NCBI GenBank assembly: GCA_022113835.1
Contig: JAILWY010000009.1
Span: forward strand, 16,840,001 to 16,904,000
From: Atopsyche davidsoni
Taxonomy: Eukaryota > Arthropoda > Insecta > Trichoptera > Hydrobiosidae
DNA: 64,000 nt
Direction of reading: 5' to 3'
Shown here: piece by piece, positions 42,501 to 50,497 of the stretch
Layout: the number at the start of each line of letters is the position of its first letter
Position numbering within the stretch: position 1 is the stretch's first letter
Notes under the pieces: model-generated
Databases searched by the model: none
The model's input: the letters and a program-made list of their open reading frames with translations, nothing else
What the model was told of the DNA's origin: nothing
Made by a program: the position numbers and the translations under genes

Positions 42501-45500
42501 AATATAATTCCAAAAAAAAACTTGGCCTTATTGCAATGATTATCTTCGATTTTATTGTCCGGGGAGATGGAAGCGGGGAATAGTCACTTTATGCAAATAT
42601 TTTACAAAATACTTTCAGGAATGTTCCGACCCCCTTCCGCCCTCGTTTCCGGCCGCGGGGCGCGCTACTCTTGGGGCGGATTTTAAATTAAAACATGTTT
42701 TCAGTCGGGAGATTATTCCGAGCCTGCAAGTTTTGAGATGTTTTGGCGATTTGAAAAGAGATAGTTGAGATGGGAATCTAAGAATAACCAAAAAAAAAAC
42801 CGCATCTCAGTTTTGATGAAGCTTATTAAATATTACTTGGGGGGAAAAAAGTTAAAATTTCAAAGAAGTACTCAATTATTTTATTATCAGATTTTTATAA
42901 ATGAGCATTTTTCTGGTCATATCCTTGTCATTGATTATTATCATATATCAATTATTTACCATGGTGAACTGCATCTTATTTATTTTCTTGTTTTAGCTTG
43001 GAGTGGCCGCTGGTTTCGTCCTTCCCCCCATCCTCGTGAAGCCGCAGACTGACCAGGAACAAGTGGGCAAGGATCTGCAAATCATGTTCTACGGCCTGGC
43101 TGGTGCCACCAGCGTCCTGCTCGTCCTCATCATCTTTTGTGAGTATCAGGCATCACCACTTACTAAATACCTAAATCTAAAATCAAAACACATACAATTG
43201 AACCAAATTTCTTAATCACAACCCCTAAAAATAAAAATTTGAGTTTATCCGATAAAGGGAACTACTTTACTACTTTATTGGGGGTTCATTAAAATATTTT
43301 TTGATTGTGTATACATAGAAGAAAGAACACTTGTCTAGAGCTTTAACTAATTTTCATTTCATATACAATTAAAATATTTGGGTACACCGCAACGACCATT
43401 TATTTTTTACCACCATTTGAATAGTCATCTCAGTTTTTTAACGATATAATTTTGATTATTTTCACGGTTGAATCGGAACTTACAAACTGGTTCACAGACT
43501 AAAATTTTAGCAGGTTTCTGGTTAACTACTTTTACTCATCCCGCGAAAATTAATGGTGTTTTTATTTTCATGGTAAAGTTTGCCGAACATACCATTAGTT
43601 TGTAGGCGGAAATTTTAGTTTGAAAATTCCTTAACGAGGCGCAGGCGGTCTGGCAAAAAATACACAAAGCTCGTATTTTCAATAGTTAGTTAGTTTATTG
43701 TTTAGTTTTGAATGCGAACAAAAACGGAACTGAAATAATTAATTAATTATCAAAATATTGATTATATATAAATAGTGAGACTTCTTCCATTTGCGTATTT
43801 ATTACTCGTATTCATTTATATTTATGTTATTACAATAACAGTTATGTCAGTTGTAATTTATTTGAGTTATTATTTTGGTGTCCTATAATGTTTGGAAAAA
43901 AACAGTTAGTTTGTTTTTATTACATTCGAAGAAAATTTGTGGTAATTTACTTGTTGTATATTTACTTCGTCTTCTGGTAAGGTTCAGTTCACATTACTAG
44001 AATAAATATCCAAAAGCTATCTTGTAGAGATAGAATTACTTCCTGAAAAAAATATACTGTATAGAACCTATTAGATATTTTCCACCATGAAGTATACTTT
44101 TCTTTCACAATCAGTGTTAGTCGTATTGAGCTGAAGCATATATTTTCAGGTAATCTATTCGTAATATTTTTATTGGAAATAAGTATTGAGTGACGATCCC
44201 ACTTAACCAAGCATGTTGATAAAACTAGTCGCGTCTATTTTGTGGATTGAACGTCAATCAAGTGCGTTTATATTAACTTTACAGGCTTATATAACTTACT
44301 AATATGATTATTAGGCACATTAATTTGCATATTGAAAATGATTCAAAGAAACTCTCAGAAAAATATCAATGTGACTTGTGTAGGATCCTACATTTTCAAT
44401 ATGCGAAATAATGTGCCTAATCATATTAGTAAAAAAAAAGTAGTCGCAACAAAAAATAAGAAGTGGGAATATCACTCAATATTTATATTAATAAATATAC
44501 TATAATGTGATTTAACCGAGTATACTTTCTGTCAAAAATATTGAATATAACTATTCAAGGTATTATACAAGTTAAAAACAATATCAATCATTCTTATTCA
44601 ATATAACTTTAAATTATTATTTCTCGAATTCATCAGGACAGATTCATCTGCCAAATTTTTGAAAATCATGTTTATAAATATATCAACTAATTTCTCGCCT
44701 TTTCCTCTCTGCCGCTTAATACAATCTTAATTTTCAAGGATACATAAAAAAAAACAACCTTTGAACCCTTTGAAAGTTTTTCCAGAATAATCTAGAACGC
44801 GATTACACCAGCTCTTCCGCTTGCCTTGTTTCCGACTGTAATAAATAAAATTATGAATTATTTTTGGAAGACCGGGACATTTGCCAAATGGGCATGTCGC
44901 GTGATGGCCATAAAAATGCTTTTTGAATTATTTGGACATACTTTTGCCTGTCAATATATTCGTCGCAGGACATCGGACGCGGTCGTTCAAGGTCGCCGGA
45001 GATTTATAACGACGGCCAGAAAACAATTTAGCGCTGGGAAAAGTTTATTGATATTTGCGAAACCGAATGTCCCGATTTGGGAACAGTCGGCTTCGTCCCG
45101 GTACAGCCGGCGAAGGGGTTAAGAGATCAGGAGGCTTCGGAAACTTCGTTAATTCAGTCAGCTGAAAAAAAGTTTTTTCCTCAGTAAATCTGTTAGTTTT
45201 AATTAACGCGTAAGAACCGAGAATGGCTTTGAGTAGAAAAGTTTTTTGAGCGTTTCAAAATTCGACAAAAACAAAAAGAAAATTCATTAATAAAAGTCAC
45301 GACTCAAATAGAAAATTTACACATTTACTAAAAACAGAAAAATCAAACCATACCATCGAGTTTTCGATATTGAAATCAATTAGTAGTGGCTTTAAATTTA
45401 AACCATTTAAATAATTCAAATATCACCATATATTTATTTTATATTTGACAGCAAATACAATACATTTTTCAATAAATCAACATGCAAGGTTACAGTGTGA

Positions 45501-48500
45501 CATGCTTTTGTATTTATTATTTATGAGTAAACGTTTTCATTGTATAAATATTGATATATATAAGAGTGATATGATCTATGAAAACCTGGAAACTATATAC
45601 TTAACTTTACATTAGAATATATGAGTAAATATATTTTAGCTTAAAAATACATTATTGAAATAAAACAACTTTAAACATTACTTTGAAAATGTTAATTGCA
45701 TGTTCAGTCAATAGGACCAGATTATACAAAATATTTCATGGAAACTAAAGCACTTATCGTTTTTAGAATTTGTCTTTGTATCATGTTGCCTGTGTTTCAC
45801 AAAAAGTCGTTTCATTTAATCTCCCAAACTTTTTGTTTTGTTTTGATTTCGCGAACTTCAAATCTTACATCTCCAAGTTGGTCCAAAGATTCTGGTATGA
45901 GGTATTAGAAAAACTGGTCACGTTTATCTTAGTTTATATGTACACTGCGTTTGGCGAAAATTGATTTATCTTTTTCTGTATGCGTAAACTATTTTTCTCT
46001 GTTATGTGAATAGAAGTACAGTAGATCTGAAATTTAGCCTTTAAATATAATTACTTAATAATAATGAGTGGGGACAAAAAGTTTACCTATCGTGATAGTA
46101 TTAGGCCCATCTTAAAAATTGGGGATAGCTGTCTTGCGACGAGCGGAGGTTTTGTTTCATTTACTATAGTAGGCATGGCAAAACCCACATATTATGGGTT
46201 TATTGAAACAAAAATTAAACGATGTATTATAAAATTTTATCAATTTATCAAATCACTACAAACAGGCATTAAAGTTTTCCCAAAATGTAAGATCTTTTAA
46301 TCTGTACTTTGTCACAAACATCACAGAATTCCGTCGCAAATTCCTAATGAATCCGAGGTGTGCATATTAATAACTTCGTGACATAACCGAGGCTTAAGAA
46401 TTTTTGAGGCTTTGGAATTCCGCTCTGGCAGCAGAGCGGGTCAGCCTTCTCTTGGAGGCTTGGAGAGAGTTCCTGTCAGACCGCCGTCCAGGGGGCCCGG
46501 CGGCTCGGGACGGGGAATGTCAAAGTCCCCGCCCCCACCGACGCGGACTTTTGACAAATTTCACATTTAAAATAACTTGAGTTGCTTTTTTTAATTACTC
46601 ACGTCACTTTGTGGCGGTCTTCTTTATGATTGGATCTTTTAATGAAAAATAATTACTTACCAGGAATTTTTTTTTTTAATATTTTATACGAAAAGAAGTC
46701 TATATATATAATATCCATATCTTAAAAGATACAACGCTGATTTTTTGCATGTAAGTTCAGTAAGTTTTTCTGCAGTTATGTGCCGAATTTCAAGTCGATA
46801 AGATAATACTTTCATTCATTAACTAATTGAATAAAACTATAAAATATGCTTTAGTGAGTTTCAATATGTACGAATTATAGGATTCTGTTGTTCACCGCGA
46901 GAATTTCAAATTTAGAACTTTTACAAAAAAAAACAAAATTTGATGCTTCCAGTGTATGTCAGCTTGACATAAGTACCAATTTTATTTTTTTATCGAAATT
47001 GCGTTAAAAATGTTTATGAACTCAAAATGCCTCCTAAAAAAATAACACCGTCTACGCACAGCAAACGTAATTCAAAAAGAATTGCACAATTGGACGTGAT
47101 AAAGACTGCATCAAATAAAGAACAGTCAGTGAAAGTGATGCGTTGTTTGTGACACAAATGTCAAGCAATGAATTGGAAGAAAAACGTAAGCAGCGTCTTC
47201 TTAAAACTCGAGTACCCAGCTATTCGAATATTCAGCCAAACATATGTTCAAACACTATTGCATCGTTCATCGAATACGACATTCTGTGACGGGCTACATT
47301 TCTAGTTTTTAATAATGAAGAGGCAATCGATTTCAATGTACAATAGACCTTCAAGAGTAGGCAACCAGAATCAAGGCGATCAATGTATCGGGCCTATCGC
47401 GTCTCTGGCATTTGTACGAGTAAATGATGTTCTCAAAGTTGTACTTTTTCTTAAAAACAAAAAAAAATTAAACTTATTTCTCTACTCAGACCTTAACCCA
47501 GAACCTGGATATTATTTAAAAGTCTAATGCTACGAAAAGTTTGTAAGTCAATTTTTGGATGTAGTGAATTTTATCACTGAGTAGTTTTCCTCTCTCCACG
47601 ATTTTCGCACGTTTAAGTAGTCCTATTTTCAGGATTTGGATTTGCGTGCCAAATTTCAGTTTTTCTTTTTGCATCAACTGCATTCGACCCCTAAGCGTAT
47701 TTATCGCAACTCTCTAAATAAAATAACCAGTAAATGTTTCAAATAGAATAAACCGGATGCTTCGTACTATTTTCACTTAACGCTTCGGGGGAAATTCTGC
47801 ATTGCAGATTTGACTATTATTTTATTTAATGTATTTTCCAATATGCCTGAAAGCGCACTGCTTTTATAAAAATTCGTTCAGCGGTTAATTCAATTAACAA
47901 CGTTTCAACGAAATACCCAATGCACACCAATTAAATAAAGCTTTTTTTCATTTGTCTGCTGTTTTATATTTTCATTTATTGTATTTTTTTATAGGTACAT
48001 CGAACTGTTTTTTTTAATACTAATAAAAAGTGCTTTAATGCATATAAAATAATACTAAACATTATATCAAAAGAGAGGTTTAGAATTGGTTTAGAGGTGG
48101 ATTTTTGCGTAGTCGTACTTTTGCTTATGGGAGGTTTTTTTCGGTCCTGAAAATGAATTCTTGAATACGGTTATAGCTTTAAGATTTTTTCAAATAATAA
48201 TCAGATACGGGTATCTGATTATTATTTAATATTTTTTTAGAGTTTATATATCGAGGTTTTCATTTTATTTGTTTCTAGTCTTCAAGGCTGAGCCACCAAC
48301 CCCCCCTTCAGCCGCCCAAGATATCCAGAACCCCATGGGAGACAACTTCTTCAAGTCCATCATGCGCCTCGCTACCAACCGCAACTACATCCTGCTGCTC
48401 ATCTCCTACGGCATGAACGTTGGCACCTTCTACGCCATCTCCACGCTGCTCAACCAAGTCGTGCTCACTTACTTCCCTGTGAGTACATAACCTTGAAAAT

Positions 48501-49519
48501 TACACAGCTTTTTATTCACAATGGTATTCAAATGATGTGTGTTTATCAAGAATACAAATTGCTTTAATTCTTAAAAAAAATTATAAAAGGGTTGCGTTGT
48601 CTTTGTGGACAACGCAGGTGGCAAGTTGACTTTTTTCAAAACAGAATTCATAATGAATGATATAATATTTATATTTTTAGGACGCGTATGAAGATGCTGG
48701 TCGTATCGGTCTAGTGATTGTGGTAGCCGGCATGATGGGATCCGTGATGTGTGGCATCATCCTCGACAAGACTCATCGCTTCAAGGAAACTGCATTTGGA
48801 GTATACGCTGCCTCAGTAGTTGGGATGGTCATCTATACATTCACTCTCAGCACCGGATACATTATCATCGTCTACATGAGCAGTTTCTTACTTGGGTATA
48901 TTTATAGTATATCAAAACTAAATTATCATTTTGAAATTTCAAAAAAGTTACAAGATGTTCACAAAAATAATCTGAATTTATACAACGGCACACCTGTGAT
49001 TAAAAATTTTTCACTGGCATCAGCTCGGTTACTTTTTTCCTCAATTGATGGCGACTATCAAAGAGACATTATTAACATATTATATTAAATATATTATTAA
49101 AGAGACATATTAACATATTATATTTTCAGATTCTTCATGACTGGCTACTTGGCGGTAGGATTTGAGTTTGCGGCTGAAGTGACATACCCTGAGCCTGAAG
49201 GAACCACAGCAGGTCTATTAAATGCTGCAGCCCAAGTATGTATTCCTTTTATAATTAATTTTACAATAAAGCCCCCTCTTTATTGAGACAGTGTCAAATT
49301 TGTTAATAAGAATATATTGTTTTATATATTGACCAATATTTTTCCCTTCAACTCAAGGTATTTGGAATCGCATTCACCATTATGTACGGATACTGCTTGG
49401 ACTTATGGGGAGATGTTTGGTCTAACATCATTTTATGCATAATCCTCGTGCTGGGAGCGATCGTCACGGCTCTGATCAAGTCAGATCTGCGCAGGCAGGC
49501 AGCCCAGGGTATGGCTTAA
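12404..49519 (+). CDS. FLVCR: FLVCR family (SLC49) major facilitator transporter, 3' six coding exons (N-terminus outside window)
   Basis: Six exons join in phase to give the last 349 residues of a transporter: 12404-12628, 42997-43138, 48279-48478, 48681-48895, 49130-49235 and 49358-49519 (stop TAA 49517-49519). Every junction has AG/GT signals and keeps the frame. Recognisable FLVCR signatures include [77 protein letters not shown] and a terminal IKSDLRRQ. Family members are 12-helix plasma-membrane or organelle MFS proteins linked to heme or choline transport; which substrate applies here cannot be told. The first visible exon aligns to the stretch just after helix 2, so roughly 100-150 N-terminal residues are missing and should lie to the left of the window. 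Intron sizes are very uneven (30.4 kb, 5.1 kb, 202 bp, 234 bp, 122 bp). Identification is from family knowledge, exon limits are read directly. Confidence 0.93.
15282..15314. repeat. Perfect 14-bp inverted repeat
   Basis: aaaaatgacgcaat and attgcgtcattttt flank a 5-nt loop. The arm contains TGACGCAA, an AP-1/CREB-like half site, and the structure could equally be a remnant or an intron hairpin. Confidence 0.7.
15880..16120. promoter_or_regulatory. GC-richer island, candidate regulatory element
   Basis: Contains gcgggatccggaaggggcgg, an ETS-like CCGGAAG core, and high sequence complexity between AT-rich flanks. The two overlapping open frames have no family resemblance. Confidence 0.25.
16474..16560. 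repeat. Partial copy of the 44298-44430 hairpin MITE
   Basis: Left arm and core only: tactaatatgattaggcaca followed by cattgaaaatgatttcaaag and actctcagaaaaatatca to gtgtagga. The right arm is replaced by unrelated DNA after 16560, so it is a broken copy. Confidence 0.7.
19458..19490. repeat. hAT-like terminal fragment
   Basis: The stretch starting caggggcggattaggaag and running into ttcgaggcctcg resembles the CAGGGGCGGATT terminus of many hAT elements. No partner end was found before the mariner relic at 19622, which may have interrupted it. Confidence 0.3.
19622..19963 (+). pseudogene. mariner transposase C-terminal fragment with 3' end
   Basis: An intact frame ending TAG at 19897 encodes about 90 residues with [20 protein letters not shown], the third catalytic Asp being in SDYHLF, then [25 protein letters not shown] and [17 protein letters not shown]. 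It is followed by aataaagctc and a mariner-like end with gcacacacc. The N-terminal two thirds with the first two Asp and the left TIR are missing, so this is a 5'-truncated mariner relic. Confidence 0.88.
20237..20527. repeat. Diverged direct repeat pair
   Basis: Two segments, about 20237-20353 and 20423-20527, share in order gtgcgaataaca, gagtgtcttcttg, gctttaagattct versus gttttaagactct, gctgaagcga versus gtgaaacga and ttcgtgtt. They are an old local duplication of unknown nature. Confidence 0.55.
21407..21725. mobile_element. pogo/Tigger-type MITE
   Basis: The 319-bp element starts cagtaataccccgctttatg and ends with the complement of cagtaataccccgctttacg. It is flanked by TA at 21405-21406 and 21726-21727. 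CAGTAATACC..GC..TA.GCG termini are characteristic of pogo/Tigger elements. No transposase domain is recognisable in the short frames inside, so it is a non-autonomous element. Confidence 0.8.
21830..21960. promoter_or_regulatory. GC-richer island, candidate regulatory element
   Basis: A non-repetitive block (ccggccgcgtcgcctgca) lying about 100 bp after the pogo-type MITE. Regulatory role inferred from composition only. Confidence 0.22.
25187..25220. repeat. 15-bp inverted repeat
   Basis: taacaggaccctaac and gttaaggtcctgtta pair at 14 of 15 positions around a 4-nt loop (tgcc). Function unknown. Confidence 0.7.
25425..25604 (-). pseudogene. Non-LTR retrotransposon reverse transcriptase C-terminal relic
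   Basis: On the minus strand one frame reads [13 protein letters not shown], then [28 protein letters not shown], ending in a stop at 25427-25425. This is the LRWLGHV.RM...R..K....GRR..GRPK.RW..DV..D pattern at the end of many insect LINE reverse transcriptases. Two in-frame stops show it is dead. Clade not determined. Confidence 0.65.
26862..27224. repeat. Three tandem units of about 125-144 bp with a TTAGG-type hairpin
   Basis: The motif ccccacttcaaaaaatga, then taaatctgtcaattt and ttattgattgcatgtaatat occurs three times, with corresponding points at 26874, 27018 and 27143. The first unit carries aacctaacctaacc followed by ttaggttaggtt, an inverted pair of the insect telomere-type repeat. 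The third unit ends at a GC-rich island. Confidence 0.8.
27225..27545. promoter_or_regulatory. GC-rich island between two tandem arrays
   Basis: A CpG-rich, non-repetitive block containing cccggcctcgatttatctcc and ggacatggccgccccgcaat, squeezed between the 125-144 bp units and the 71/79-bp array. Open frames exist on both strands, as expected in GC-rich DNA, without a recognisable product. Confidence 0.3.
27543..28235. repeat. Higher-order tandem array (alternating 71- and 79-bp units) with TGACGTCA sites
   Basis: Equivalent points of successive units fall at 27543, 27614, 27693, 27764, 27844, 27915, 27994, 28073 and 28143, with spacings 71, 79, 71, 80, 71, 79, 79 and 70. Units alternate between a form with gtcatatgcaatagcgag and one with gtcatatgtttatacgac. 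Perfect TGACGTCA occurs at 27547, 27697, 27848 and 28077; others carry CACGTCACGTCA. Each unit also has tctactgtaaaaggctttac or a variant. The last unit decays near 28235. Confidence 0.85.
30380..30620. promoter_or_regulatory. GC-rich island with POU octamer, candidate enhancer
   Basis: Contains TTATGCAAATAAATTT (octamer ATGCAAAT on the plus strand at about 30565), a TTTAATAAATC homeodomain-like run and many CpG. The coding frames found are not family-like. Confidence 0.3.
30654..30678. repeat. Poly-T tract (25 nt)
   Basis: Homopolymer run directly after a GC-rich island; may be the reversed poly-A of an old retrotransposed sequence, but no body was recognised. Confidence 0.85.
31674..32273. 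mobile_element. Possible hAT-type element of about 600 bp
   Basis: The left end caggccttctcaaacggtag with gccgcaagg and the right end, read as its complement, cagagtttctcaaccttgtg resemble hAT/Charlie-like CAG..TTCTCAA termini. No target duplication and no transposase frame were seen, so the boundaries are tentative. Confidence 0.3.
36463..36510. repeat. (AT)n microsatellite
   Basis: Forty-eight bases of uninterrupted AT repeat. Confidence 0.95.
36540..36960. promoter_or_regulatory. GC-richer island, candidate regulatory element
   Basis: A complex, non-repetitive block directly after the AT microsatellite, ending in ggggcgcccgttttcgctaa. A 105-codon minus-strand frame (36875-36558) shows no family resemblance. 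Confidence 0.22.
38820..39140. promoter_or_regulatory. GC-rich island with palindromes, candidate enhancer
   Basis: Contains the palindromes gcgagctcgc (39011-39020) and ccgtaaattacgg (39051-39063), and ggatcgcgcggggcggcaag. Both strands are open for about 60-90 codons without family resemblance. Confidence 0.3.
39221..39315. repeat. Dispersed/local repeat, copy 1
   Basis: It shares with 39622-39711 the ordered blocks tcttcat, aagtgcct or gagtgcct, gaccatttca, gagcatata, tcat and cagtgttcatggtttt. The two are about 400 bp apart in direct orientation. Confidence 0.55.
39622..39711. repeat. Dispersed/local repeat, copy 2
   Basis: The partner of 39221-39315. This copy overlaps a 93-codon open frame (39439-39720) reading [21 protein letters not shown] do not recognise a family, but the repeat suggests mobile-element origin. 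Confidence 0.5.
39837..39847. repeat. Poly-C run (11 nt)
   Basis: Eleven C in a row in otherwise AT-rich DNA. Confidence 0.9.
41568..42130 (-). mobile_element. Tc1/mariner-type element, deletion derivative, copy 1
   Basis: The 563-bp element is bounded by terminal inverted repeats (catggtgtccaaagagagta at the left, and the complement of the matching tctttttggacaccctg at the right) and TA dinucleotides at 41566-41567 and 42131-42132. On the minus strand from 42148 it carries a 138-codon frame resembling the C-terminal half of a DDE transposase: [22 protein letters not shown] then [20 protein letters not shown] with the third acidic residue, and ELKQNIR. The part before CHTS is scrambled or deleted, so no active enzyme is made. 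Confidence 0.8.
42540..42740. promoter_or_regulatory. GC-rich island with octamer and TEAD-like site, candidate enhancer
   Basis: Contains CTTTATGCAAATATT (octamer ATGCAAAT), caggaatgttccg (a TEAD/Scalloped-like GGAATG in a palindrome) and ccggccgcggggcgcgctac. It lies 260-460 bp upstream of the FLVCR exon at 42997. Confidence 0.33.
42997..43138 (+). CDS. FLVCR: FLVCR, second visible coding exon
   Basis: The acceptor ttttag ends at 42996 and the donor gtgagt begins at 43139. The 142 bp encode [20 protein letters not shown] and then a hydrophobic helix with [16 protein letters not shown]. It enters in phase 0 and leaves after one base of a Phe codon. It follows the GNQ of the previous exon, as in FLVCR1/2 (GNQLGIA-type sequence). 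Confidence 0.93.
44298..44430. mobile_element. Long-TIR hairpin MITE
   Basis: The 133-bp sequence has inverted arms of about 43 nt: actaatatgattattaggca continuing to attgaaaatg on the left, and its near complement cattttcaatatgcg to aatcatattagt on the right. A 3-nt insertion (tta) distinguishes the left arm. The core contains aaagaaactctcagaaaaat, shared with 16474-16560. Confidence 0.7.
44790..45150. promoter_or_regulatory. GC-rich island with nuclear-receptor and Hox-like sites, candidate enhancer
   Basis: Contains TCAAGGTCG at 44987-44995 (the FTZ-F1 consensus YCAAGGYCR), gatggccataaaaatgc (posterior Hox-like CCATAAAA) and gtaataaataaaattatg. A 98-codon open frame here lacks protein-family resemblance. 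Confidence 0.35.
46380..46560. promoter_or_regulatory. GC-rich island, candidate regulatory element
   Basis: A short CpG-rich block (ggggcccggcggctcgggac) flanked by AT-rich DNA, in the same FLVCR intron as the island at 44790. Regulatory role is inferred. Confidence 0.25.
47027..47290 (+). pseudogene. Broken short reading frame of unknown origin
   Basis: ATG at 47027 opens a lysine/serine-rich frame [18 protein letters not shown] lasting 41 codons. After a frame change near 47125 a second frame continues with [20 protein letters not shown] and [14 protein letters not shown] to a stop at 47290. The composition looks protein-like and unlike the surroundings. It may be a relic of a mobile-element or cellular coding sequence; no family recognised. 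Confidence 0.35.
48192..48227. repeat. Perfect 36-bp palindrome near FLVCR exon acceptor
   Basis: Arms of 17 bp (aaataataatcagatac and gtatctgattattattt) are separated by two bases. It ends 51 bp before the acceptor of the exon at 48279, in the zone where branch points lie just downstream. Confidence 0.8.
48279..48478 (+). CDS. FLVCR: FLVCR, third visible coding exon
   Basis: The acceptor tttctag ends at 48278 and the donor gtgagt begins at 48479. The 200 bp give [14 protein letters not shown], the central cytoplasmic loop, then a helix with [22 protein letters not shown] at third positions is about 81 percent. A 36-bp palindrome sits about 50 bp upstream of the acceptor. Confidence 0.93.
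48681..48895 (+). CDS. FLVCR: FLVCR, fourth visible coding exon
   Basis: The acceptor atttttag ends at 48680 and the donor gtatat begins at 48896. It encodes [20 protein letters not shown], then [10 protein letters not shown] and two helices ending SSFLLG. The exon enters in phase 0 and leaves after two bases of a Gly codon. An open frame continues into the intron but loses family similarity there. Confidence 0.93.
49130..49235 (+). CDS. FLVCR: FLVCR, fifth visible coding exon
   Basis: The acceptor attttcag ends at 49129 and the donor gtatgt begins at 49236. The 106 bp encode [20 protein letters not shown] and then GLLNAAAQ. This matches the conserved helix 10-11 region of FLVCR proteins. 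Third-position GC drops to about 40 percent. Confidence 0.93.
49358..49519 (+). CDS. FLVCR: FLVCR, last coding exon with stop codon
   Basis: The acceptor actcaag ends at 49357. The exon encodes [19 protein letters not shown], a final helix [18 protein letters not shown] and stops with TAA after GMA. The C-terminal tail is short compared with vertebrate FLVCR1, which carries an extended acidic tail. Confidence 0.93.
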   Translation, partial: VFGIAFTIMYGYCLDLWGDVWSNIILCIILVLGAIVTALIKSDLRRQAAQGMA

Positions 49520-50491
49520 GTACAATATGAACAGACTTGAGTTTTATTTATCGAGCTGAGATGGAATGTCTTCAAGCTACATGAACAAGGACAGGAGTAG
49601 TTTGAAAAGATTTTAAATACATTATGTTGATCCGGATATCTTTTCAGTGACATATATGTACTAGTGTTTTAATTTATTTTAATATAATGTTTTCTGTGAT
49701 GACATGAAAATTAAAAGTATTCTTTAGGATTATGTTATTGTGTATAAACCAGTCAGAGAATTGCTGAATGATGAATTTTGTTCATGTTATTATGTATGTG
49801 AGATAAATGAAAACATTTTAAGATGCTCCCGGGACAGCAATTCCCTATTTTACCAAATAAGCTAGCCACTATTCTTAAAGAATTGGTGTTCGATAGTATG
49901 GATCTTGTGTTGAATTAACAACAATTAATGAAAAGAGCAAACTTATTTAAAAAAAATAACAATGCTGTATTAGACTGGAACAAGATTTTACTAAAAAAAT
50001 ACTTCTCTAATACAAATGAAAGAGTTTTAGATAAGTTGGTCAGAAAGTCAATTTCAGCTTATATGATTCTTGTGAAATAATTATTAAGTGCTGATGGAAT
50101 AGCATGCTGTTGGTTGGGAATTGCTGATCGAGGTCTAGAATAGTTATCAAATTAGGAGCTTACATACTAGAGTCGATAGAGATTTAATTTGTTTAAGTGA
50201 ATATTTATAATCGTTACACAAAATGTAACTGTAAAGTATTAATATTTTAAAACATTATTATTTACGATTAGTACACAAAGTAAAATTTAAACGATTATCT
50301 GAATATTTCATTTATGCTGAAAAGTTGTGTTAGCAGCTGCAATTTAATATTTTTATAATTATTGTACAAAAGACTTATTTGTAGATTCCATGTTACCGTT
50401 TTTACTAGTTAAGATATTTTTTTTTGTCTAAGCAAGCTGTGACCAAAAATGATATATTTTTTTATTGAGATAAATTATAATAACTACAGGT

Positions 50492-50497
50492 AATAAA
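50492..50497 (+). terminator. Candidate FLVCR polyadenylation signal
   Basis: AATAAA followed within 15-25 nt by cgtgggtgtcggg, a GT-rich downstream element. It is the best composed signal after the FLVCR stop, but others exist at 55036-55050. Confidence 0.4.

Larger units (their letters stand above)
12629..42996 (+). other. FLVCR intron of 30.4 kb
   Basis: The intron joins FNQ-ending exon 12404-12628 to the LGVAAGF exon at 42997, both phase 0. No coding exon is visible inside: the conserved GNQ-LG junction is complete without one. The intron holds a mariner tail, a pogo-type MITE, a non-LTR retrotransposon tail, tandem arrays at 26862-28235, a Tc1/mariner deletion derivative and many GC-rich islands listed separately. 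Confidence 0.8.
43139..48278 (+). other. FLVCR intron of 5.1 kb
   Basis: It contains a hairpin MITE (44298-44430), two GC-rich islands (44790-45150 and 46380-46560), a broken short reading frame (47027-47290) and a perfect 36-bp palindrome (48192-48227) near the acceptor. Confidence 0.8.

Noticed and set aside
44826..45122. 98-codon open frame in the island at 44790
   Set aside because: No protein-family resemblance and no splice continuity with FLVCR; openness follows from GC-rich composition.
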